From assembly GCA_949752745.1 (NCBI GenBank), contig OX457028.1, positions 7,458,922 to 7,522,921 on the forward strand: 64,000 nt of DNA, given 5' to 3'. Below are positions 1-10,996 of the stretch, piece by piece; the stretch's first letter is position 1; every line of letters starts with the position of its first letter. The notes beneath the pieces were generated by a model. The model made no database searches. It saw only the letters and a program-made list of their open reading frames with translations, and was not told the DNA's origin. A program made the translations under genes and the position numbers. Source of the stretch: Protula sp. h YS-2021. Its lineage: Eukaryota > Annelida > Polychaeta > Sabellida > Serpulidae.

Positions 1-725
1 AAAAAAAAATGATGGAGTATCTTGCAGAAACAACCCCCCCCCCCCCCCCACCACCGCGAATGGTTTATGCGCTTTTGAAAGGCTTCAGCTACAGAAACAT
101 TGCTGAAGTGATACAACATGTTTATTTTGAAGACTTTGTGTTGGGGAGGGGGGGGGTGGGGGAGGGGGGGGCGGCAGGGGGATATTATGAGTGGATCCAG
201 GTGGATGGGGTGCAGGGGGTACCTCCGGAACAGCTGCCGCTTGGACACATTCCGGATAATTCTCGCCCCAAAAAGCTGAAGTTTAACACGGATCATGTCT
301 TAAAACATAGATTTCACAGATATTCACTTCACAGGCATCCCCGTCTATTCCGGATCACAATACATCACATGTGCTCCACTGCGTTTTACTTTATTGCATT
401 TCACTTCATTCGTAGTTGCACTATATTGCATAGGCTACTCCATCACCGGAACCTCAATTTGCTCACTTTTAGAAGCTAATCCACCACAGGAATTCGATTT
501 GCAATTTTTATAAAAGACTAATCCATCACACGAATCGTCGCATCTGGACTTCACATGAAAAATAAATGCTATTTTTTTAAAATGTGATTATCCATAAAAA
601 GAACCTTATTTACGTGTTATTTTTGAACGAAGCAACGTAATTATATCTTTATACGAGATACAAAACATAACATAACATTTTGTACATCATGCGTTATTTC
701 TCTGAAAAACAATAATTAATTTAAA
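1..725. other. No gene recognised
   Basis: The stretch contains a C-run near 33-50 and G-rich runs near 146-180, followed by A/T-rich sequence. The longest reading frame (9-479, +) is low complexity at its start and resembles no protein I recognise. I treat it as non-coding. Confidence 0.5.
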
Positions 726-734
726 ATGGACGGC

Positions 735-1946
735 AGTCATCCGCTGTCGAGGCGGCAGTTGTCCGAGCAATACTTGTCCCGGCGGCAGCTGTCCGAGCCA
801 TACTTGTCCCGGCGGCACTTGTCCGAGCCATACTTGTCCCGGCGGCACTTGTCCGAGCCATACTTGTCCCGGCGGAGTTGTCCGAGCCATACCTGTCCCG
901 GCGGCAGATGTCCGAGCCATACTTGTCCCGGCGGCAGTTGCCCGAGCCATACCTGTCCCGGCGGCAGATGTCCGAGCCATACTTGTCCCGACGGCAGTTG
1001 TCCGAGCGGTACTTGTCCCGACGGCAGTTGTTCGAGCCATACCTGTCCCGGCGGCAGATGTCCCAGCGGTGCTGTCCCAGCGGCAGTTGTCCGAGCCATA
1101 CTTGTCACGGCGGCAGTTGTCCGAGCCATACTTGTCCCGGCGGCGTTGTCCGAGCGGTACTTGTCCCGGCGGCAGCTGTCCGAGCCATACTTGTCCCGGC
1201 GGCAGTTGTCCCAGCGGTACTTGTCCCAGCGGTACTTGTCCCGGCGGCAGTTGTCCGAGCGGTACCTATCCCGGGGGCAGTTGTCCGACGCTACTTGTCC
1301 CGACGGCAGTTGTCCGAGCGGTACTTGTCCCGACGGCAGCTGTCCGAGCCATACTTGTTTCGACGGCAGTTTTCCGAGCGGTACTTGTCCAGGCGGCAGC
1401 TGTCCGAGCCATACTTGTCCCAACGGCAGTTTTCCGAGCGGTACTTGTCCAGGCGGCAGCTGTCCGAGCCATACTTGTTTCGACGGCAGTTTTCCGAGCG
1501 GTACTTGTCCAGGCGGCAGCTGTCCGAGCCATACTTTTCCCGGCGACAGTTGTCCGAGCGGTACTTGTCCCGGCGGCAGTTGTCCCAGCGGTACTTGTCC
1601 CGGCGGCAGTTGTCCGAGCCATACTTGTCCCGGCGGCAGTTGTCTGACCATACTTGTCCCGGCGGCAGTTGTCCGAGCAGTACTTGTCCCGGCGGCAGTT
1701 GTCCCAGCGGTACTTGTCCCGGCGGCAGTTGTCCGAGCCGTACTTGTCCCCGCGGCAGTTGTCCGAGCGGTACTTTTCCCAGCGGCAGTTGTCTGAGCCA
1801 TACTTGTCCCGGCGGCACTTGTCCGACCATACTTGTCCCGGCGGCAGATGTCCGAGCCATATTTGTCCCGGCGGCACTTGTCCGAGCCATACTTGTCCCG
1901 GTGGAGTTGTCCGAGTCGTACTTGTTCCAGCGGCAGTTGTCCGAGC
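735..1946. repeat. 30-bp minisatellite, left part (about 40 copies)
   Basis: The unit is about 30 bp, built on TTGTCCCGGCGGCAGTTGTC followed by CGAGCGGTAC or CGAGCCATAC. It repeats with substitutions and a few 1-3 bp indels. Because the period is a multiple of three and stop-free, reading frames of 350 or more codons appear on both strands. These are products of the repeat, not genes. The array is interrupted at 1947 by an inserted element and resumes at 2337. Confidence 0.95.
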
Positions 1947-2336
1947 TAGTAATGTGACCCGTCACTGATGGGTCCGGTTCGGTTTCGGTTTTTAAAGAAA
2001 AATCCGCGGTTTTTTCGGTTCGGTTTCGGATTTTTCAGACTATGCAAATATATATAAATTGAAGATATCCCAATTAATTTTATGTTTTTATTGTAGAACG
2101 TGATAAGTAAACACGTTGCTTAAGTAAAAAAGGAACCATCTGGAAGTGTAAAATAATGCTGTGCTCAAATAGTGAGCTGAAACATTCATAGCATTAAAAT
2201 GGTCCTGCGAAAAGCAAAAAATAATGTTAATTAAAAACGTAAAATGAACCGCGGTTTTCCACAGAGCACGGTTCGGTTTAGCCGAACCGCCACCATCACA
2301 GTTAACCGTCCCAAACGGTAAACCGTCACATCACTA
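1947..2336. mobile_element. 390-bp nonautonomous hAT-type MITE inserted in the minisatellite
   Basis: The ends are imperfect terminal inverted repeats: TAGTAATGTGAC on the left and the complement of GTCACATCACTA on the right. Flanking 8-bp direct repeats are GTCCGAGC (1939-1946) and GTTCGAGC (2337-2344), 7 of 8 identical, which fits the 8-bp target duplication of hAT elements. The interior carries CGGTTCGGTTTCGG-type subterminal motifs and no coding capacity. A longer relative sits at 33701-34931. Confidence 0.8.
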
Positions 2337-2850
2337 GTTCGAGCTATACTTGTCCCAGCGGCACTTGTCCGAGCCATACTTGTCCCGGCGGAGTTGTCCG
2401 AGTGGTACTTGTCCCGACGGCAGTTGCCCGAGCGGTACCTATCCCGGGGGCAGTTGTCCGAGCGGTGCTTGTCCCTGCGGATGTTGTCCGACGCTACTTG
2501 TCCCTGCGGCAGTTGTCCGAGCGGTACTTGTCCCGACGGCAGTTATCCGAGCGGTACCTGTCCCAGCGGCAGTTGTCCGAGCGGTACCTATCCCGGTGGC
2601 AGTTGTCCCAGCGGTACTTGTACCGACGGCAGTTGTCCGAGCCATACTTGTCCCGACGGCAGTTGTCCGAGCAGTACTTGTCCCTGCGGCAGTTGTCCGA
2701 GCGGTACTTGTCCCGACGGCAGTTGTCCGGGCGCTACTTGTCCCGGCGGCAGTTGTCCGAGCGGTACTTATCCCGGCGGCAGTTGTCCGAGCGGTACTTA
2801 TCCCGGCGGCAGTTGTCCGATCGGTACTTGTCTCGGCGGCAGTTGTCCTT
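2337..2850. repeat. 30-bp minisatellite, right part (about 17 copies)
   Basis: This continues the array at 735-1946 with the same 30-bp unit in the same orientation. The two parts were one array before the MITE inserted. Confidence 0.93.
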
Positions 2851-2951
2851 GAAAAAATGGAGCATTTTGTTGTCTATGTTTTAGTTATTCCTCAACTGGA
2901 ATGTGTAACTTCTGGGTATTAATAATTGGCACACCCTTATCTATTTGCTGT

Positions 2952-2953
<2 letters not shown>

Positions 2954-2997
<44 letters not shown>
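2954..2997. repeat. (TA)n microsatellite
   Basis: About 22 uninterrupted TA dinucleotides. Confidence 0.97.
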
Positions 2998-3000
<3 letters not shown>

Positions 3001-3395
3001 AAACAAACAAAAAATCTGATTGTGCTTTGGTTTGTCTTCTGTAGCTCCGAGGGCTGTGTATGAACTAGTGTCGCACTGAATATAATAAGTGTAGTAACAA
3101 TGTAAAGCATGTAAAATTACCAACATCCTTAACTCTTCAGTAACCGTATCTGCAGGCATCTAATAGGTTTGACCCCGAAAATTCGTTTGACATTGAACAC
3201 ACATACATGATTGTCAACACCAGACAATACGGCACTTTAGCAGCTGCACAAATTCTTCTTTTTTTTTTCGAGGGCCATTGAACCGATGTCAATTCAGTTG
3301 CAGATGCTACGGTGTGAAATGAAGAATATTCGATTTGCTACTTTCTATTTTGGCATTTACGGAAATCAGCGTAAATATAAGGCATGAATCTGTGC
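2998..3395. other. Unique-looking spacer, no gene recognised
   Basis: Ordinary A/T-rich sequence with short A and T runs. No reading frame resembles a known protein. Confidence 0.4.
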
Positions 3396-3750
3396 ATTTA
3401 TATCCACATATTACATAAGTCCGTACACAACCATCCACATGCTACATAAACCCATCCACATATTACATAAATCCGTACACATCCATGCACATACTACATA
3501 AACCCGTCCACATATTACATAAATCCGTACACATCCATCCACATGCTACATAAACGCGTCCACATACTACATAAACACGCCCAGATATTACATAAACACG
3601 TCCACATATTACATAAACCCTTCCACATATTGCATAAACCTGTGCACATCCATCCACATACTGCATAAACCCGTCCACATATTACAGAAGTCCATCCATA
3701 CATTACAAACATCATCCACGTACTACATAAACCCGTCCAAATATTACAGA
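3395..3750. repeat. Minisatellite with about 21-bp unit and longer variants
   Basis: The unit is based on CACATATTACATAAACCCGTC. Variants insert TACACATCCATC, giving longer composite units. Copies are diverged. The minus-strand frames through it (Met/Cys/Gly-rich) come from the repeat. Confidence 0.85.
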
Positions 3751-4117
3751 AATCCGCCCAGAAATCGATGCAAATCCTATGTAGACGAACGTAGAATATT
3801 GGGACTGAAATATATTGCGTTGAGGCAAATACAAACTTTGCAGAAATAGACACTATCGATAGTTCATTTCGTGACGTAGCCCGGAAGAGTATTTATTTTA
3901 CACCCACTGCCTCATCGTTACATTGGTAAAAGGGGTCATTTTAGTTTTGCTCCAGATAATTCCGTTATCATTTGATATACACCGTAATTATGGGCGTTTT
4001 GTGGTGCTAATGAAATACGGTCCATGTGGTTGAATTCGGATTTATTTTCAGGATTTCAGTTTGCTTATTTTGCTGAACTGTTTGTGACCTTTTTTTTTTT
4101 TTGCTTTTTTCAGCCTG
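3751..4117. other. Spacer before assembly gap
   Basis: A/T-rich sequence with a T-run at about 4090-4102. No gene recognised. Confidence 0.4.
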
Positions 4118-4317
4118 NNNNNNNNNNNNNNNNNNNNNNNNNNNNNNNNNNNNNNNNNNNNNNNNNNNNNNNNNNNNNNNNNNNNNNNNNNNNNNNNNNN
4201 NNNNNNNNNNNNNNNNNNNNNNNNNNNNNNNNNNNNNNNNNNNNNNNNNNNNNNNNNNNNNNNNNNNNNNNNNNNNNNNNNNNNNNNNNNNNNNNNNNNN
4301 NNNNNNNNNNNNNNNNN
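4118..4317. other. Assembly gap (200 N)
   Basis: Exactly 200 N bases. The six bases AGCCTG stand immediately on the left side and again immediately on the right side, which suggests a scaffolding join with a short unmerged overlap rather than a measured 200-bp gap. Confidence 0.98.
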
Positions 4318-4679
4318 AGCCTGAGTACCTGTACAGTTTGAACGTGGCATAATACGGGGTTCGTACAAGTGCTTAGAAGTGCTTAGGAGTGCTTATTTTT
4401 GGAAATAAAAAATAAGACTGCTTAGAAGTGCTTGTTTTTTATGACAAAGTGCTTAGAAGTGCTTATTTTTGTTTTTCTAATTAATTATTCTTATTTTTTG
4501 TATATATTTATTATATATACATATTTATTTTTCAATTACCTTATTTTTTGTCATGATTACATAATAATATGGTGAAGGCCAGATTTCATTTTACCATGTA
4601 GTTCGTTTGGATGCATACAGTGTGCGTTCGTCACTCATAAATAAAGAGTATAGTTTTTTGGACCTTGGCTTTGTATCCC

Positions 4680-4745
4680 CTGTGGGCCGGGGATGACAGA
4701 ATAAGTCCATTGCGTTTGCTTTATGCATGTCGTAAGAGTCTACGT
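4680..4745 (+). repeat. Possible fragment of the SINE-like family
   Basis: The stretch containing GCATGTCGTAAGAGTCTACG resembles the core of the short elements at 35339 and 37141. It is short and diverged, so the assignment is tentative. Confidence 0.3.
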
Positions 4746-5388
4746 ATTAAAGCTACTGTGCGTTTGATGTTTGGGTGGCACAGTTTTTCTTCAATGGTGC
4801 CAAAAAGAAAGATTTTTAAAAAATAACAATAAAAATCACTTGAATAAAAAATAATATCAACTGAATGATATTATACATTGAACTTACGTACTATTCTAAT
4901 TTCAAACGGGCAGTTATTACCTTCTGCCATTCCACCGTAGCAAAGAATCTTGGAATACCTCACGTCCATCGTAATAGTCTTGTCCAGAACCTATTTTCAG
5001 AGTACCTTGTCCAGGCCTGTTGTCTTTAAATATTATTCGGATTCTATTCTCCTTCATAGTAAGAGGGGAAGCAAAAGTAAACCTTATCCAGTAACGAAAG
5101 ACTACATATCCTTTCATGATATAAAGGAAGTGTGTTGGAATATTATGAAAGGATATTTTTTAAGTATTGTCTCACTCGTTTTCTTGCTGATTTTTGATAA
5201 CACTGGCCACATTTTACAGTGCTTTCCATTTTATTGAGAACCGTCGGTAACAATCTAAAAGCAGCCGGTACCATAATAAATCCCGTTTATGTAAAATAGT
5301 TCAATACTATATGTTGATCTTTACCGGTAATCGGCTCACATGGAAAGCGCCGTGGTAGCTTCCATGTATCGGCAAATGGAAAAGAAAA

Positions 5389-5613
5389 ATGTTCCTAGAA
5401 AACAGTTTCTGGTTATTCAGTGATCTAACTGCACGACGAGACGATTATACAGAGGTTACCGGTTCCACAGTGTTTCCTACAAAATTCTGTCGCCACAGGT
5501 GGTTCGAGAATGTTTCAGTTTCTGAGAATCTTCTGAGTACCTTGCCAAATTTAAAGGCCTACCCAAATGCCGCTGAAGCAAAAAATTTTACAAAACCAAG
5601 CTCAAAGTCTTGA
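5389..5613 (+). pseudogene. hAT-like transposase fragment, middle part
   Basis: The 74-codon frame holds a segment of the form FPTKFCRHRWFENV, which matches my memory of the FP-KFC-RW-ENV block upstream of the C-terminal half in this hAT-like family. It stops at 5613, and related sequence continues in other frames, so the copy is broken. Confidence 0.5.
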
Positions 5614-5808
5614 AACTGTTAAAGAGTGGCTGAGTGATCCCCTGGTTGAGGTTAAGCTAAACGTGTTTTTGTCGATCGCCCGTCAATTCACGCCTTTTTT
5701 TAGAGGTATTTCAAACCGATAGACCCATGTTGCCTGTTCTAGCCGCCGTCAAAAGTGAAAAGCCCACTCTTGAAAACGGAAATCAGAGACATTTAGCTTC
5801 AATGAAAC

Positions 5809-6240
5809 TTGACCATGACTCTATGGTCCAAGCAGATAAAGTGGACATCGGCTCAGTTCACAGCTGAGAAAGCTCTCAAACAACAGTTGAGGAAAAAGAA
5901 GATAAGTGAACGTGATGCTCTAGAATGCCGCACGCAAGTGAAATCGGGTCTGCAAAAGATGATGCAGAAGCTTCAGTCAAAATCTCCTCAGAAATATAAA
6001 CTCGTGAAAAGTGCTATGCGCCTGAGTCCGAAAGAATTGGCTTCTAGGCCTGAGGTTTGCCGTCAAGAATTCGTTGAAGTTCCCAGCATCTTAGATGATG
6101 CAGGAAAATTAAGCGGTGAGGATTGTGAAAAAGCGAATACCCAATTTGACAATTTCATTGATGTGGTAGTTTCGAGATGTACCGAGGAGTTCAGGAAATT
6201 TGATTACACCAATGATAGATTGGACTGTTTTTTCAAGTAA
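5809..6240 (+). pseudogene. hAT-like transposase fragment, C-terminal region part 1
   Basis: A 143-codon frame rich in Lys and Glu, with the order seen in this transposase family: a basic helical stretch, a segment like SPQKYKLVKSAM, then a Phe-rich end before the dimerization region. The frame ends at 6240, and a frameshift separates it from the next piece. Confidence 0.55.
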
Positions 6241-6283
6241 GACGTAGAATCCAAAGCGAATGAGCCGTTGTGGCATATTGTGA

Positions 6284-6730
6284 GGCTTTTCGGTGAATAA
6301 AGAAGTTGCGGTAACCAATTTATCTGAAAAATCGTTTGTTGCACAGAGAACTATTCTAGATCATACTAGAGCAAGTGGTGGTTGTTTGAACGTCGATATA
6401 ACAAAGAGGATAATTTGTATGTGCAACAGTGCTCGCAACAGATACTCCCAGTATCTTGAAGATCAATGTAGACTCAAATGTGCTGAGGCAAAACAGTCGA
6501 AAAGAAAGTCGATCGAACGGGACATACGGGCACTCAAAGAGAAAAAAGCAAGATTGGAAAGTTACGCTGAAGGTTTGCGAAGATCGACAGAGGACCTTCT
6601 AGACAAGGTAGAAACTGCAAAAGGAGTCAAAATTCAACTCATGGTTGGCGAGTCAAACAGCCTCAGGCGATCAAAGAACCAAAAGCTTCAGGAGGCACGG
6701 CTTATTGAAGAAAAATGTCAAAGAAAATGA
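6284..6730 (+). pseudogene. hAT-like transposase fragment, C-terminal region part 2
   Basis: It begins with GFSVNKE, which resembles the conserved RGFS-N-K block of the hAT C-terminal dimerization region, although the residues expected before it lie in another frame. It continues with a Lys/Glu-rich coiled-coil-like segment and a SNSLRRS motif near the end, which I associate with this family. It ends at a stop at 6728-6730. Confidence 0.6.
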
Positions 6731-6946
6731 TTCCATTTGGTTTCAAAGACGAAATTTCCGTAAAGTGTTCACACACACAAAAATTGTGAATTTTGAAACT
6801 ATCGTACTTTTTGTACGATTTTGTATTTGACCTCTCTCGAGTATTGATATCTCGTTTGATATTGACATAATGGGTATACTCAGATTATTAAGTGTCTTTT
6901 GTTTCTCCAGAATCAGTTATTTTTTATGCGTTTATCTACTTTTTTC

Positions 6947-6950
<4 letters not shown>

Positions 6951-7032
<82 letters not shown>
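6951..7032. repeat. (TA)n microsatellite inside the transposon relic
   Basis: About 40 TA dinucleotides, directly followed by the right-hand GTGCTTAG motif cluster. Confidence 0.97.
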
Positions 7033-7035
<3 letters not shown>

Positions 7036-7155
7036 GGCTTAGAAAGTGCTTAGTTTTTGAAGCGAGAAGTGCTTAGAAAGTGCTTAGTTTTGGTGAAAAA
7101 TTGCTTAGAAGTGCTTATTATTTTACGTCAAGTGTCTGTACGAACCCTGATAATA

Positions 7156-8150
7156 AAGCGCTATTTTCTTTTACTCTATGAAACGTGATATCATGTAGAT
7201 TTGAGATCAGGGAAGTGGTGTGGATTTACCGGTCTATATATCCCTGTTTTTAGAATGTGAATTTCGGAATGGAATGAGATACTTCTTTGTGGACAGGGCT
7301 TAAAGAGGAAAGTCAATTTTAAGGGACATTTGGTCCCCAACCTAAAAAAAAATGGCTGCCACTGGGAGACTGGAGCAAAGTTCTCAAATGACAAATTCTA
7401 TTTCAATGCCTGATTTGTTTGTTTTTGTTTTTTTTTGTTTTTTTTTTTTTTTTGCTTTCTTTCTTTCTTTTTTATTTTTCTACGAATTTTTTTGCCAGTT
7501 TTGTGTTGAACGTTGCTGCTCATACTTTTTATAAAGGGGAGTTGGGGGGTCTGAAATTGAATATTTTTGGAACGTAACATCGTGTCTTACTTTTTAGATA
7601 AAAAGTAAAATGATGACCGGACAGTCCAGGGCATTGTTTACACTTTGTGCCACATACGAGCAATAAACCAGGAAGTGTAAAACAACTTTTTATGATCTAT
7701 CATTTTAGTGTTACGAGGGTGCCTTGCTGAGTTCTCTGACGGAAGAACGAACTTTCCTTCCTTGTTTGAGAGAATGAGCTCTTTGTTACTAGCAAAAACA
7801 GCTTACGACTTTGAAACTACACTTTGTTAAAGTTCAAAATAGTGTTATTAATTTTTAATGTACAATATTTAAATTGCGTGCTTTTGCTGATCGCAAGCAA
7901 GACTGGGTTTGTATTGAGGGTATAAAGTACAGAACAAAAGACAGTTTGCTTTCTCCCTCTGTTAATTATTTAGCAGTCGAATACTGCCTGTTTGCTTGAA
8001 TCTAGCAATAGGAAAAATAATCCACTCGAGGTATTTCCATAGGAACAAATTTCATCAATTTAAAAGTTGTATCCTTTTGACCTGTGCTCGCCTTCGTGTT
8101 GGGGCCAAGGTCGCCAAAAGTTGGTCATCGCAAGGTATTTACATTGTGCA
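7156..8150. other. Spacer, no gene recognised
   Basis: A/T-rich sequence with a long T-rich tract at about 7417-7480. No protein-like reading frame was recognised. Confidence 0.4.
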
Positions 8151-8362
8151 AGGGCGTAGCCAGCTTTTTGAAAAGGGGGAGGGGTGCGTTTTTGACGAGC
8201 GAGAATTGATTTAAGTATTTTTTTTTTAGGATGAAGTTTCCCAGTCTTTGATATTTCTTTAAAAATGCACGAAGTTTTGCAGTTTTTTTTTTTTCTTTTT
8301 TTTTTTTTGCCTGAAAAAGAGGTGATGCGATCGCACCCACTGCACCTCTCCTGGCTACGCCT
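8151..8362. mobile_element. Small MITE-like element with GGCGTAGCCAG ends
   Basis: AGGGCGTAGCCAG on the left and CTGGCTACGCCT on the right are inverted copies, enclosing about 212 bp with two T-runs. No coding sequence. I could not see a convincing target duplication. Confidence 0.5.
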
Positions 8363-8394
8363 ATGTTTTGGGGGAAAGTTTCATCAAAAGCGAC

Positions 8395-8462
8395 GTAGCG
8401 ATGCGAACAAAAGTGATGCGAACAAAAGCGAGCCGAACAAAAGCGATGCGAACAAAAGCTGC
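8395..8462. repeat. Short tandem repeat, unit GATGCGAACAAAAGC (about 15 bp)
   Basis: Four to five imperfect copies of GATGCGAACAAAAGC or GAGCCGAACAAAAGC. Confidence 0.85.
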
Positions 8463-8469
8463 AGGGGCT

Positions 8470-8780
8470 GCTTGAAGTGTTGATGTCTGTTGACCTTGAG
8501 GTTCAGGTCACCAAAAGGTAATGAACACTGAGCAGTTGTATCAGGAATATTTCCTACAACTTTGATCGAAATCGGCCAAGGTTGTCAAACGTTATGCTGC
8601 GAACCATGTTGGGGTTACCACGTGACCTTCTGATGTATGATAACCTTGACGTTCAAATCACTTAAAGTTAACCTGCGATGGGCAGTTGTACAAGGAAAAT
8701 CCCCTGCAATTTTAATCCAATCGGGGAGGTTTGTCAAAAGATATGCCTCGAACCATGTTCGAGTGAGTTACCACGGGTGG
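8470..8780. repeat. Dispersed mollusc-type repeat with GACCTTGA motifs
   Basis: Two diverged copies of about 170-180 bp, each with TTGACCTTGAGGTTCAGGTC-like or ACCTTGACGTTCAAATCAC-like starts, CAGTTGTA, AATCGG and GTTGTCAAA segments, and ending in GAACCATGTT. The style matches the repeat sequences near 13.2-14.6 kb and 46 kb. Confidence 0.6.
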
Positions 8781-8884
8781 ACGGACACGGCGACAAGTAG
8801 GCATTACGTCACAGCGTCGTCATCGACTATAGCGGCGCGACAAAATCGGTGTTTCCCGGAGAGACATAAATGTCAGTACTGTGC

Positions 8885-9475
8885 CACATGATGATGGGGT
8901 AGTAACATGATGGGGTAGTAACATGATGATGATGTAGTAAATGTCATGATGCGTATTAACATGACGATGAAGTGGTAACATGATTGGGTAGAAACATGAT
9001 GGGGTAGCAACATAATGAGGTATTAACATGATGATGAAGTAGTACTTTAATGGTCTAGCAACATGATGAAGTAGTAACATGATGCTGAGGTAGTAACATG
9101 ATGAGGTAGTAACATGATGCTGAGGTAGTAACATGATGGGGTAGTAACATGATGAGGTAGTAACATGATGGGGTAGTAACATGATGAGAAGGTAATAACA
9201 TGATGAGGTAGTATCGTGATGAGGTAGTAACATGATGGGGGAGTAACATGACGATGAGGCAGTAGCATAATGTGGTAGTAACATGATGGGGTAGTAACAT
9301 GATGAGGTAGTAACATGATGAGAAGGTAATAACATGATGAGGTAGGATCGTGATGGGGTAGTAACATGATGGGGTAGTAACATGATGAGGTAGTAAAATG
9401 ATGGGGTAGGAACATGATGATGAGGTAATAACATGATGATAAGGTAGTAACATGATGGGGTAGTAACATGATGAA
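8885..9475. repeat. Minisatellite, unit about 16 bp (AACATGATGAGGTAGT)
   Basis: About 35 imperfect copies of AACATGATGGGGTAGT or AACATGATGAGGTAGT with occasional GATGAT insertions. His/Tyr/Leu-rich frames on the minus strand come from the repeat. Confidence 0.95.
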
Positions 9476-10620
9476 TAATTGGTTACGTTTTTGATGGTTC
9501 TTGGTTCTTACATTTTTCTGGTGTAAATTGTTCTCAAGAAGGATTTAAGTGTTGTTGCTGGGGAAGGGAGTGAGGGGTGGGGGAGGGGGGTTGGGGTAGG
9601 GAGTGACTAGCTAGTTCTAAACCGCACTTGTGAAATATCAGTTGAATATTTTACACCGATTTCGCTTTCGGCTATGATGTGAAAGACCAGAACGTCAGTG
9701 GTTGGTATGTGGGCTGTGGGATCGCGCCCCTTGTGCCAAAACTCTCCCAGTGTTTGCAGTGTCGTAGATCTGATGTGGACAGATTATCCTAAATCTCATT
9801 TTCCAAATCCATTGTCGACCTGTCAAAAGGTAAAACAGGAAAAAAGTTTTAACCTTTCCAAACTCACTGCCAAACTAGACTGAATGGCTTTTGTGAATGA
9901 AACCTTCAAAAAAGGCGTCCTTGTGAGGGAAAGGCAGACTTTCAATAGAATGGAAATTTAGTTGTTGGAACTAATATATCTCTTTTCTGTCAACAAAAAT
10001 AAAAGGTAGAAAAAAACGAATGCCCTTTTTTTACTACTGTAATTGTCACTCTTGTTTAATATGTGCAACGCTTATTGGCTGGAAGCGGTGAGAGTGGCGT
10101 ATGTTGTTTCGAGTATCTGCGGGGTTGGTGATTGCCAGAAATGTCTATGGATGGCCAACAAGGGCAGGCCACTTCAGTATTGTGTGAATAAAAGGTTGTA
10201 TTTGGTGCCAAGAGGTTCATGTTTCAGTGTGTCAACGCGACGTGGATATAAGTGGATAGAAAACGTGAAGAAGAAAAAAATAGGGGTTTGTCAACAAAAG
10301 AGAAACTGGATGTTGTTCTTTTCTGGTCAATAAAATTCGCTAAGGGACAATTTCTACATGTCAGGGACACCGGATTTATCAATGTGATGTTTATCTTATG
10401 TTCGTGAAAGCAAATTTAGGATCGGTCTTTTGGTCAAGGAGCTACACAAATATAGTCGCCAGCGACATAAGATAACACCGTGTTATTTAAAATAAGAATT
10501 TGCGAAATACGGCACCATAGTTATAGAGAGTCTGTTCTGGAATAGAATCACGAACACCAACGAAAGCTTCACTTCTATGACGTCCTAGTTATTTCAGTTA
10601 GATTAATGATCGCGAGTCTG
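9476..10620. other. Spacer, no gene recognised
   Basis: A G-rich patch at about 9560-9600, otherwise ordinary sequence. A 96-codon frame at 10043-10333 (+) matches nothing I know and has no supporting context. Confidence 0.4.
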
Positions 10621-10634
10621 TTCCGGTGTTACGT

Positions 10635-10720
10635 GACAGGAGTTCCCACTGTGATGAAAGTTCCTAGGGGGCATTGTGGTGTGTTCTGGGAGTACATCCC
10701 GTGACAGGAGTTCCCGCTCA
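10635..10720. repeat. Inverted outlier copies of the 42-bp repeat motif
   Basis: GTGACAGGAGTTCCC occurs twice here, at about 10635 and 10700. It is the reverse complement of GGGAACTCCTGTCAC, which is part of the array starting at 10997. Confidence 0.7.
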
Positions 10721-10996
10721 GACAGATAGTGGTGATAATATTTAAAGTACACTATTTGTTGTTATGTAAACAAGTTATGCTTGCATTTGTGGAAACATTA
10801 ATCCGATATCAGGGTTGGGTTTGGGGTGGGGAGAATGTGGCATGCCTAATTACCAGAGATTAAGTCATCGGTGCCTGCGTAGACCCCATTTTTGGGGATT
10901 GTTTATATAATTAACTGCAATTTGTTGCATAAGCTTTTGGAACGGGGTGAGTGGAATGGCAACAACAATTATCGTAACATATACGATGTTATTGGC

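Larger units (their letters stand above)
4355..7149 (+). mobile_element. Decayed hAT-like DNA transposon, about 2.8 kb
   Basis: The left end is CGGGGTTCGTAC and the right end is the complement of GTACGAACCCTG, giving short terminal inverted repeats. The direct repeat ATAATA abuts both ends (4349-4354 and 7150-7155). Both ends carry clusters of the subterminal motif GTGCTTAGAAGTGCTTA. Three broken coding pieces inside, at about 5389-5613, 5809-6240 and 6284-6730 on +, look like the C-terminal half of a hAT-like transposase widespread in fishes and molluscs. hAT elements normally make an 8-bp target duplication, so the 6-bp A/T-rich repeat is weak support. Confidence 0.7.

Noticed and set aside
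726..1968. Long frames of 350 or more codons on both strands
   Set aside because: They follow the 30-bp period of a stop-free tandem repeat. There is no start context and no domain, and equal openness on both strands argues against coding.
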